Assembly: GCF_963583255.1 (NCBI RefSeq) | Contig: NC_084818.1 | Location: 10,976,222 to 11,040,221, forward strand | Source of the DNA: Pyrus communis | Lineage: Eukaryota > Streptophyta > Magnoliopsida > Rosales > Rosaceae | DNA length: 64,000 bases | Direction: 5' to 3' | Part shown: positions 48,876 to 59,255 of the stretch, one piece after another | Layout of the letters: each line of letters begins with the position of its first letter | Numbering within the stretch: position 1 is the first letter of the stretch | Made by a program: the position numbers and the translations under genes | Notes under the pieces: generated by a model | What the model saw: the letters and a program-made list of their open reading frames with translations, nothing else | Database searches by the model: none | What the model was told of the DNA's origin: nothing

Positions 48876-49004
48876 GTATTGGGCTTTTTCATAAGCTGCT
48901 TCCAGTGCTCCTTTGGTTATTTTGAAATTGTTGGAGCTATCACAATCGACCGGGACAATTTCGACTCCAGTTCTCCATCTGAGGTCTCGGTAAAATCTGC
49001 AATT

Positions 49005-51360
49005 AGACATATGAAATCTTAATTAATTATTAATGAAACTAATTCAATCCATATATTAATCTTCTAAATTAGCTTGGTGACTTGTAACTAGCAATTTCTT
49101 CATAATTTGTACATATGGATATATGAAAATGAGAACGGAAATTGAAGCTAATTAAAGAATTTTAACATTACGGTATAAAGATTAAGACTTTAAACAATTA
49201 AATATGAGAAGGAAACGAAGTTGGAGTTTTGCCTAAACATCCAGTTGTAACTACACAGACTAATCTGATTTGAATTATCATCCAATGTGAATGTATGGTT
49301 GAGGATTGATGCGTATGGCTTGATCTTCTAGTAAATTTCAACTATGGAGTCCATAGTCTTAACTAGTTCTTATGATATACATTAATAATATTGTATGTGA
49401 TCTTGAGGGCTGAGTATAGAATGATGAGTAAGTGGGCAAGATTCAAAATTAGGAACCTTTCTATAAATATAAAAGAAAAAGAGAAATTAGGTTCTCATCC
49501 CTCTTTTTACTACTCCATTGATTAAAACCTTATTCATTTTTAATTTTTTATCAAGGTTCTTAGGTTTTGATAAACGTCATTAATTATTTCAATAACAAAT
49601 ATTTTTTATTTCTAAATATAGAAATGTTACATAGGGTATATTTATATTTATGGCTAAATTTTTAATCATATATTTTTATTTTTAGTTGGTACCCATTTTT
49701 AATTTGCAACCCTTTTTTTAATTTGTACCAATTTTATTTTTAGTTTTAATTTGTACCTATATATTAATTTCTTTTTGTGCCCATATTTTTTGAACTTTTA
49801 TTTGTATTTTTATCCATATTTTTAATTTATTTGTACCCATTTTAAATTTTTTTAAATGTACCTATTTTTTAATTTATTTGTACCTATATATTAATTTCAA
49901 ATATGAAAAATTCTCAGACCAAAACATTATTTAAAAAAAGTAAAGAAAATATTACAACTCTTTCTATCTCAAGGGGACCGAATCTGTTGACCTTTAATAT
50001 TAGGGGCATTTTGATATAGATGCCTCAAATTTGAATTTTTTAATCAAACATCTATAACTTTTAAACTTTTGATCAAACATTCTTCTACTAATTTTTAATT
50101 AAAAATTATGATTTTTATTGTATTTAATTAACCAACTAGTTCAGAAAATAATATCACAAATATTCTAAAATCACCATAAACATCCTATCTTATCTTATCA
50201 TAATTCGTTCAAAATGAATTTTTCTTATTCAAATAATTTGTTGTTTTAAATTCTAAAAACACATAAACATCATATTAACATACAATTATGAAATATAACA
50301 TGCACATATATTAAATATAACGTACCAAACAAATATATTAAATAAAACATACCAATCATTTGGTACATTATTGGTACGTTATATAAATTTAATTTGGGTA
50401 CGTATTAGTATTTTGGTACGTTATAAAATATTGCTTTTGGTACGTTATGCAATTCTTTATTTAGTACGTACCAAGTTATTAGTACGTTGTATTATCCTTA
50501 TTTTGGTACGTACAAAACTTATGGTACGTTATGTGTAAGGTGTGTAACCCAAAAAACTACATCTCAATTTTAATTATAAACTACCCTTGTTTTTTTATAA
50601 TCTATATAAAATGTTGAGTTGGAAATTAGAAAAACTATATTTCATCCAATTAATCTTGAACCCCCAGTAGATATAATTGAATCCTTAAATTGAGGAAGGG
50701 ATGAGATTCCATAAAAGTAGCAATAAATTAATGACTATTATTGAGTGTATTTTTTTTACATAGAAATGGATTTAAAAGGATTTATAAAATACTTAAATTA
50801 AGAATATACTTGGAATATAAATTTTAATTAAAAGTAAAAGCACTTTAATCAAAAGTTGAAAAGTAACAGATGTTTAATTTAGAAAAATCTAAAATGAGAC
50901 ATCTAATTCTAATTTATCCTTAATATAAAAACCCAAATATATGTTTATCTTAAGGATTTCAAAACCCTTGTGGTCAAGTCCATGACTTGGCCTCCACAAG
51001 TTTCTTTCTACCAAATTCTTAAACCTACTACTGTATTGTGTGTACAAATTAAAACACGCGTAGTCAACCAAACGCAAAAGAAGAATGGAACTTTAACGAA
51101 AAACTTTCGGTACTGTTCACTTTAACGAAAAACTACATTTTTACACTAAAAAGTCAATCCTGATACTATTCACTTTACCCTTTATTTTGTCTTTATCGTT
51201 AAAACTCAAAGTTTTAAATCCCTTTTTATTAGTTTTCCTAAAGAAAAATGATGGCTATTGGGGAATTAAGTACTCAACTATTAGAAAAGTACGTACGTAA
51301 ACGTAAACAATTAAAACACAATATTTGAAATGAAAGACATAGAAGAAGCATCACGTACGC
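49005..51360. other. AT-rich intron 3 of the ACC synthase pseudogene
   Basis: No gene is seen. Words TTTAATTTGTACCTAT recur at 49690-49895, and TTTTGGTACGTTATA-like words recur at 50360-50535, related to the repeat at 1.8-2.3 kb. These are probable remnants of AT-rich repeats. Confidence 0.5.
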
Positions 51361-51822
51361 TAGATATTACGGTGAGGGGATAAGGAAAACATCTCCGGGG
51401 TCGGCCAAACAGAACATGACCAGCTCGTTTGCTCCGGTGGCTCCTCCGCCACTCATAACTACGCGATGAGGATCAAATGTGACTACCACATCTTGCTTTC
51501 GACATGACCGTAGCAATGGCCTGAAAATTAATTAAGATCATGCAAGTAAATTATAATGGCAATTACTGAATAATTGATTTCCATGGACCATGCCATGCAT
51601 GCATATGTGTATGTATACCTGTTTGAACTCTGGTAAGCCATGGTAGTCTTGAAAATTGGCCACGTTTCTGAACTTCTCAATTCCTTCAACAGTGCAAATA
51701 GAGGCTTTGGGATTTTTCTTAATCCACTCTTCAACCAAGTCGAAGGAAAGCTGAAAACAGACAAAGTAAAACCATGCATTTTGTTAGCTTAATTTCTTCT
51801 TAACTCTAACGTAATTAAGTAT

Positions 51823-53124
51823 AATACAACAGAGTCACGGTTGAGGCTTGTAGCTCAAGTGGTAGTGAATATTTTCTCCGACTTCAAGGCGAAAGTTTGA
51901 ATCCCTCCCCCCCTTAACCACCTTATAACTGAAATAAACTAAAACGGGAAGAAAAAGAATAACGTAGTCCAAACCTGATTTTCTGCCAGATCCATCTGGA
52001 TAACACCTCAGGATTTTCAGTTGGGTGAAATGGTTTTTGATCGTACGCCTTCCACCCGTCGAAGTATGGCGAGTCCTCACCATGTTTTTCATTGGTTGCA
52101 ATCTTGGATAACAGTAAGCGATTCTCACTTGCAGATGAGGCCATTTTCTTTGTTCCAAAGAACACACACAAACTATATAGCTAGAGGGAATGATAATACT
52201 ACTGGAAGTCTGGAACGACAGTAGTGCTTATTTTTTTAACCAATGAAGTGTGAGGCAAAGGATAAGGCAGTTGTGGATTTATAGGCAGTGGAAGATTGAC
52301 TGGCAAGCTGCACAGGAAGCAAACTTTGATGGAAAAGTCCATTTCAAAATTCGATGTAGAAAAACCAACCCATAAGAAAGGAAATAACAGAATTCAATTG
52401 TGCCAGTGTTGATCAATGAGTCGTAATTGCTTGCGTATTGTACATCATACCGAACCATCAAGCATGTAAAAACTTGTACAACCACGTCTACACCGGCAGT
52501 GCACCTCTTGGTGGTCCTTATACATCACCTTTCGTGAAACATTCCTAGAACTCATCACTTTTTCTCAATTGACATGCCACATGGTAATATTGTAACAAAT
52601 AATGTCAAGGAGACTAAATTTGTAGTTAAAATTTTATAAACTAAATGACATGAAAGTTAATAATTGGATTGTTACTTAACCGTTGATAAACATACTCATT
52701 TTCTATTGGTGACACATAATTTGGTTTACAAATTTACCTACAAATTGAATCTCCATATATAGCATTACTCTATCGTCACACAACAATATATCATTTAATC
52801 AAATAAGGGCTTATCTCAACTTCATTTGTTTCTAATGAATAAGATACTAACATGTATACATGCACATCATTGATGGTTCTTTTTATCTATATAAAAAGTT
52901 GTTTTTCATTTTTCTAGTAGTTCGGTATTTGCTTTTGTGTTAATTTTTTCTTCAATGGATGTGTTATGTTTCTAGGAATGAAGCTTCCCCCAAAGCACCA
53001 TGAGAGAGAATGAAGATTTTGGTGCTGACTGAAAGCATATAGTTAGAAGTTAGAACTTTGGAATTTGGTCGGTTTGGACTTGTGCACCAAGAGTAGTAAA
53101 TGCACAAGACACACACATTGTTAG
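51823..53124 (-). repeat. Inverted-repeat arm, right (ACC synthase intron 1, exon 1, promoter)
   Basis: Partner of 47574-48880. It contains the promoter side of the minus-strand ACC synthase pseudogene, including its TATA-like box at about 52278-52284 (TTTATAG on the plus strand). Confidence 0.85.
51838..51940 (+). repeat. tRNA-related SINE-like repeat, right copy
   Basis: Same element as at 48772-48875: A-box GTAGCTCAAGTGGTAGTG, B-box decayed to AGTTTGAATCCC. It sits in intron 1 antisense to the gene, so it was there before the inverted duplication. Confidence 0.6.
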
Positions 53125-54081
53125 GACTTAAAATCCAAAGGGTATTACTATTTCCTTGAGGTTTCCTTTTCCTCCACGGTTGCTTTGTGAGATAATAATT
53201 TGGTCTCCACGTTAATGTGCTCCATTGCATTACTTTGCCATCTTTTCTAAAATTACTAATTAAATCCTTCGTGTGCTCAAATGCGAATGCAATTAAATAC
53301 CTCATAAATAGTTGGAAAATCGACTTATATCATGATCCTGCCAAAAATAGCTGATGAGGAGTGAGGACATCTCATAAAATGTACTTTCCGGCCCCCTAAC
53401 CTTTGTTGTAATATTTCACGCGGTGGTCTCTGGTAGTACAGAAAAGCCAAGCAAATCAAAAAGGTGGTTTGTGGACTGTGGGAGGGTGGAGAAGGTTGCT
53501 CCTTGTTACTCTATAAGGGTAGTACAAATTGCAAATTTTAGATTTAAAAGATAAAACATACACCCTGAAAGTGATATAGCACCAACCAAAGGCGATGCTT
53601 GTGTATTTGACTTTAGCGCAAACAGTCGCTCGTATTAGTCATTGATTTTAAGCATCCCTTTCACATTTGCTAACGTATGTATTGGTTTGCATGGCTGTAC
53701 GGTTTGCTCTATAATAGTATAATTTCAACTTTTTATGTTGCTTAACTACCTTTCGAATCATTCAGTCAAATCATTTCCGTATCGCACTTTTAAACATTAT
53801 GATACATTAAATTTATGAGACTATCGAAATGTATACATTCAAATATGAGTTTACGTAATCAACGATGAAATAAGATACAACATATAATTGAATGGTTTTA
53901 CTACAAATTGCATCGAAGGTTTTTATTATAAAATCTAATCACACACCTATTGTGTTGTGCAACCCACACCTCTTTAATAAGACCATTTATCCACTTTGTA
54001 ATTCCATTACATTATGTTTGGATGATGGAAATGAACTTAGAATTTAGATAAAAGTCATAATTTTTAAAATTTTAAAATTTT
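53125..54081. other. Intergenic sequence beyond the inverted-repeat arm
   Basis: No gene is recognised. This and the DNA to about 60.29 kb have no counterpart next to the left arm. Confidence 0.4.
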
Positions 54082-54084
54082 TAA

Positions 54085-54653
54085 GGGCCTGTTTGGTACT
54101 CTACTTGAATCCAACGTTTTAAACTCAAAAACAATTTTCAAGTTTTAGGCTTTAAAAACTTGTTTGGTATGACTATTTTTAAAAACTGAACTTAAGACTA
54201 ACTCAAAAATATAGTCTATTATCTAAAAACATAAAAAGTGAGTTTTTAAACCTAATGTCACTCATTTCTTTTCTCTCCTTTCTCCCCTCTCACTCCAAAT
54301 CTATCTCTCTTTTCTTCTTTTTCTCTCCTCTTTTTTTTTTGTTTTTTACCTTTTTCGTCTCTCCTCCAATCCGCTCTCTTCATTCTCTTGGTTCTTTCTC
54401 TCACTCCTCTTCCTCTCTATCTTGTCTGATCCTCTCTCTTCTTTCTTTTTCCTTCAATCATCTCTTACTTTCTTTCCTCCTCTCTCCTCTTTCTCTCCCT
54501 CCTACAACCTCCTCTTTTTAGATCTCTTTGTCTAGTTTATGTCGCAAGATTTAAAAATTTTAAATCACAAACCAATCAAGTTTTTGAGTCTTAAAGAAAA
54601 TTGTTTTCAAAAAATGATAAAAAAAAAAATTAAATAGGATACCAAATAGGCCC
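54085..54653. mobile_element. PIF/Harbinger-like MITE, 569 bp
   Basis: Ends read GGGCCTGTTTGGTACTC and, from the other side, GGGCCTATTTGGTATCC. TAA flanks both sides (54082-54084 and 54654-54656), the 3-bp duplication typical of the superfamily. The CT-rich open frame within (54255-54521, Ser/Leu-rich) is a composition artefact. Confidence 0.8.
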
Positions 54654-54656
54654 TAA

Positions 54657-56060
54657 ATTTGTTTTAAAATAATAATATTTATGTGGGCCCCTATGACACG
54701 TGGCACCTAGTCACTGTCCACGTGAGCACCATGTCATCAATTAATGACTGATTTAACAGCAAACTTAACAAATATATGAAGGAGTCCCAAAAATTTAGTA
54801 GTAGTTTTGTAGAAGTCAGCCTGCTCAGCCGAAATTAGCTTAATCCTAGCAAAATTAATACCCCCTTCACCCCCACTGTTCACAGAACAAAATCAGTCAA
54901 TCAATTATGTATAATGGACCCAAAAGATCGTAGTCTGTCTACCCTTGTGAAAATTCTTGGTTTTAATAATTGTTACATTACCACGTAGTTTAGAAATGTT
55001 TTTTGGTATAACACATTACCAAATAAAGTGGTGTTATTAGTTCACCGTGAGTTCTAATAATATAAGTAAAGTACTAGTATACTTTTAAAAATATATGTTG
55101 AATAATAAAATACGTGTTTCAACATGAACAAATTAGGGATAGACAACCTCAAATATCTAATAAGTAATAACAGGGGAATTGTGTGTTGGCCACGACTAAT
55201 CCTTGACTAGTGCTTGTAATAGCCACGGATTGAACATACCGTTCGGATTTCCAGTAGTGCATGACCGTGTGTGCGCTCAGCCATCTTTCCGTGCAACGTA
55301 ATCTACAGGTCAACAAACATTAGCGTACAGAAAAAACACAAACAAAAATAACGAAGAGTAGAATTCCAGCAGTGGGCAGACCACGTGGACGACCAGGTAG
55401 AAACCTAGGCTGACAATTAGGACTGAAAATTGAAAAGTAAAAATTGAAAGATATTGTTTTGACAAGTTTGGTTTTCGATTTTTAGCTGAAAACTTGTTTC
55501 TTAATGTTAAGAATGAATTTCACAACTTTATATATGCATATAAGTAGTTGGGTTACTTTTCATATTATCAATTTTTTTTTGTGGTGGAACCTGATTTCTT
55601 TAGGTAATTGCTTTGATTTTCGTTAAAAACATAAGTGAAAATTTCTCCAAAAAAAAAAAAAAAAAAACAAAAACATAAGTGAAAATAAAATATTTATCAA
55701 ACACAACTCCTAAAAATCTTAGCTTGAAACTCATGGCCCTAACTACCGAATTTCTAATTCAGTTCGGACTTACATCTTACAAGACAAAAGTGTGGTTATA
55801 CAAGGAAAGGAGATCAGAATGAAATTAGAAACGAACTATTGACCCACTTGTGACTAATACTATAAGGGGCACATAGAATATGCCGCCTCAGCTTTTTTCT
55901 TTTACAGGTATACCGTATGAAAAAGTTTGATTTTTCTTTTTTGAATTGACTAAAGCAAAGATGATCAAAGAAAATGAACTAATAAGAGTGTGTAGAACAA
56001 AAATGAGTGTGTTAAGTTTCATTTCTCTATATATAAATAGGATAAGTATGCTTTGTCACT
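54657..56060. other. Intergenic sequence
   Basis: No coding sequence is recognised. An A-tract lies at 55650-55667. Confidence 0.4.
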
Positions 56061-56065
56061 AAAAC

Positions 56066-56481
56066 TAACACACCCTGACCGAAATCAGAGTGTGCTGGCC
56101 GTGAGGTTGACGTAATCATGTGCACAGTGCGGAAGCTAAGAATAATAATAAAAGTACGAACCAATAAAAATCAAACTACACACAGAGTAGTTAACATACA
56201 TGTGCAAGCGTAAGTGTGAAAAACAATATTCAGAGCACAGAAAACCTAGTGCAATCCAGAGGAACAAATATTAACTAAACACACCCAGAGAGGGTCCTAC
56301 ACTGGTGATAATCTATCAGATATGCCGTGGATTCCTCGTGAGCCACCAAAAGAGCAATCTAAACTAGAACCTGGAGGGGCACAAAACAGAAAGTGTGAGT
56401 GGGCAAAAACAAAGCTTTTCAAAATCATTTCATTAACAAAAGTTCTAATCCTTTGCCGTAAGTATAGGTTCCCATAAAATA

Positions 56482-56519
<38 letters not shown>

Positions 56520-58250
56520 AAAACATGCTCAGAAATATGCCATGTCGAATGCCTTCACATAAAATGTAAGTAACCCAGGTGATGTCAAACAATGCAAATA
56601 ACATGTCAGCCAGAGTCACCTAACGTGACCTATACGACTGAATCTAGAGCTCAAATCCTCAATTCACTAACTATACCTGCACACGAGTCGGAACCACCTA
56701 AAGTGGTATGTACGACAGGATTGGGTGTAAATAAATACACTCAAGTGCTACGATCACGTGAAGACTGGGCGAATAATCGCGGGTCACCTAGGAGTCGGAA
56801 CCACCTAAAGTGGTCTATACGACAGGACTGTGCACCTAACTTAGATCCAAGATGAGCGTGTGGTGCGGAAGGTGAACATCACATGAAGGACTGTGCCCTA
56901 CTCTGGGCGGAAGCACTAACACCGGGGGTGCAGGTTATGAGCTCCCTAAGTATCTCACATAACCAGTACGTCACAACTACAAACTATAACTTACCTGACA
57001 CTTACCTGTGCGTCCGCAGCACCAAACATACATATATGCAACTACTAATGCATAAATAAATAGGCAAACGCTATGCATGGCATTTAAAACATATAAACAT
57101 TCCATATCATTTTCTGGGAAAAACCACAGTATATACAGAAAACCAAAAGCCCACTCACTGGTATGTAGAAGGGTCATAACCCCCCTGCCTCGAGTGATTG
57201 CGCTCGTCCTCGGGATAGGTCTCGCCTATATGCGAAACAACTATAAAAATGTTAATTTAAAGCACATAACCAAAACTAGGTAATAACTTCTCATACAATG
57301 CTCAAATGGGGTGTGTGAATACACCAACGTGATCTACTCAACCTCACGAACATCCCCATATTTTTAAAATAATTTTTCGACGTCTCACGCGCCCCCACGC
57401 GCCGACCAAGGCACGGCCAGACGTGCCTCTTACGCGGACCACGTGCCAGGCACACTAACGGCGTCAGTTAACGCCGTCAGGAATATTCCATTAAAACTAA
57501 TATATTTCGTTAAAGTTAACCTAACGTCGTTAAGAATATTCCGTCCAAACTTACGGAATATTCCATCTTCTTCTTCGGCACACCTCCGGTGCCGTTGCTA
57601 GTCGAAAAACAGGAAAATTTTCAAACCTTCATTTCTCACTCATTTTTCAACCAAATTCCATGAAATTGGTACCAAAATGAAGCTTAGAACAAGTAGAACA
57701 AAACCTTACCACTTTCAAGCCCTGAAATTCACGGAATCTCACCGGAGAAACTTCACAAAATCTGGCCAAACCTGCAACTCACGATCCCGACATCCAAATC
57801 CTTCCAACGAACCACCCCGAGCTTCCTAAGGACCTCACTAAGCTTCCTACAAGCTTCAAATTCCCTAAAAAACAACATTTCACGTGTGCATGAACAGTGA
57901 CCAAAACGGAGATTCCTGGTTCGACGTGAAATCGAAGGATTCCTTACCTGAAATTGGTATGGTTGGGCTCGTATGGTCCTCACGAACACAAAGTTATAAT
58001 TTTCTACCTCGATCCGCAACGTTTTCAAGGGTTTTGGTACTTGTCCGTACGAAAGAGGAAGAAAATGGAGAGAGAGAATCTTCGGGACAGGGAAAGTATA
58101 CGAGAGAAAGTGATGGAGATGAGGATGAATGTGTGGCTGAGATGCAACCAGCCAAACCCCCAAAACAACCACACAAATATCAAATATCCACTAGGGGCAA
58201 ACACGTCATTTCACACCTACGGTACAAATAATCTGGGATGGGCTGTCACA
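56066..58250. mobile_element. Solo LTR of a Gypsy-type element, 2185 bp
   Basis: The left end TAACACACCCTGACCG is probably a TG to TA change of an LTR start; the right end is GGATGGGCTGTCACA. AAAAC lies on both sides (56061-56065 and 58251-58255), a perfect 5-bp target duplication. There is no internal protein domain. A minisatellite-like unit, GGAACCACCTAAAGTGGT and ATACGACAGGA, recurs near 56620-56830, and a TA microsatellite lies at 56485-56518. Open frames inside are chance. Confidence 0.8.
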
Positions 58251-58255
58251 AAAAC

Positions 58256-58693
58256 TTTGAAGCCCTCTTAGTTTGAATTTTTGACCATTAATTAGAGACG
58301 AATAATGTGCATTCGGAGTAAATGTTGCCCTAGTAGAGTCATTGCCTAAAGAGAAGTTAACTTTAGTTTTGGTGGTATCAGCAATGAATATCATAGCTAC
58401 ACACAAAAAGAAGTACCGAGTCTTTAGAAGTATCTTAAAACTCGTTTAATTAACATTATTTTTTTATCACAACAATTTTGTTTTCAATTGTAAGAATTTT
58501 GTTATTTTTTTACAAAAAATAGGGGGAAAATGAGAGATAAGAAAGAGCGGTAAAAATGGAGATGCACAACAAAATGAAAAATAAAACCTAAAATATTATA
58601 TGTAGCTGTTTTCATACTCAAAATTTTCTTTGATGAATTATCCTTCATTCATCAGTTCTCCATACCTTCCTCCACCTATATTCATTCTTTAAA

Positions 58694-58724
<31 letters not shown>

Positions 58725-58849
58725 AAGAAGAAGAAGAAAAGTAATAAACACTAAAAGTAAAATGGTGCCAGACAAGCCCTAAGCAGTTGTGACAAAGTTC
58801 TTAGACCTAAATAATCAACGTCGATTGTGGCTCAAATGAATTTCACAAG
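58256..58849. other. Intergenic sequence with A-rich microsatellite
   Basis: No gene is seen. An A-rich AAAAATAAAAAAA tract lies at 58690-58740, ending in GAAGAAGAAG, near the end of the Copia fragment. Confidence 0.4.
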
Positions 58850-59255
58850 ATGAACAATTCACGGGTTTGGTAGTAGGCTGCTGCACAGTGGCCTGCTACT
58901 GCATCGTAGATTGCTACTCGACAGTAAGCTGTTGTGGAGTGGTTTGCCGTTCAGTGGTGGGTGGTTGCACCATAGCTTGTTGTTTGGTTCCATAATCAAA
59001 CATACAAACTTCATCGCCTTGAAACTCCCCCTGAAGTGAGGACTCAGAGGAACCAAAATACATCTTCGTTTCATGAAAAATGAAATCAGCAGTGATAAAC
59101 ATTTTCTTAGTGGGAGGGTGATAGCACCGATAGCCTTTCTGAGTAGTAGCATACCACATAAATACACATCGAAGAGCTCGGCGTTCAAATGTTTTTCACC
59201 GTTGTGAAAGATGCACGTGGATAAAAGCCATGCAGCCTAAAACTCGAAGGGAAAT
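58850..59255 (-). mobile_element. Copia pol fragment downstream of the integrase, right copy
   Basis: On the minus strand it reads PPRVLGCMAFIHVHLSQR, RALRCVFMWYATTQKGYRCY and HPPTKKMFITADFIFHETKM. This is the region between integrase core and reverse transcriptase in Copia polyproteins. It continues the frame interrupted by the solo LTR at 59256-62050 and then fades into low-complexity sequence near 58850. No RT is present. Confidence 0.75.

Larger units (their letters stand above)
47574..48880 (+). repeat. Inverted-repeat arm, left (ACC synthase promoter, exon 1, part of intron 1)
   Basis: Reverse complement of 51823-53124 with scattered substitutions and small indels. It begins CTAACAATGTGTGTGTC and ends CTCTGTTGTATT. 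The loop between the arms is about 2.9 kb. Confidence 0.85.
48881..52144 (-). pseudogene. ACC synthase pseudogene, exons 1-4, 3'-truncated
   Basis: Exon 1, 52144-51975, has one A deleted at PEGV, shifting frame. Exon 2, 51750-51619, is intact: [20 protein letters not shown] to LPEFKQ. Exon 3, from 51520 to about 51365, reads [10 protein letters not shown], then after a frame change [20 protein letters not shown] and [18 protein letters not shown], then a stop where Tyr is expected. Exon 4, 48996-48881, reads [20 protein letters not shown] and [10 protein letters not shown], and ends at the inversion point. The GATGANEL motif and the DLRWRTG block identify the enzyme; the PLP-lysine exon is missing. 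The gene is a subgroup-3-like ACC synthase (short, Ser-rich N-terminus) by my recollection; it recalls apple ACS3-type genes. Intron 3 is 2.4 kb and AT-rich. Confidence 0.88.

Noticed and set aside
51838..51915. Possible functional tRNA gene
   Set aside because: A- and B-box words are present, but the acceptor and anticodon arms do not pair. A second copy lies in the same intron position of the inverted arm, so it is a SINE-like repeat.
54255..54521. Ser/Leu/Phe-rich open frame
   Set aside because: A CT-rich low-complexity stretch within a MITE.
57753..58271. Overlapping 105-139-codon open frames on both strands
   Set aside because: They fall inside the solo LTR at 56066-58250, are open on both strands and show no recognisable domain.
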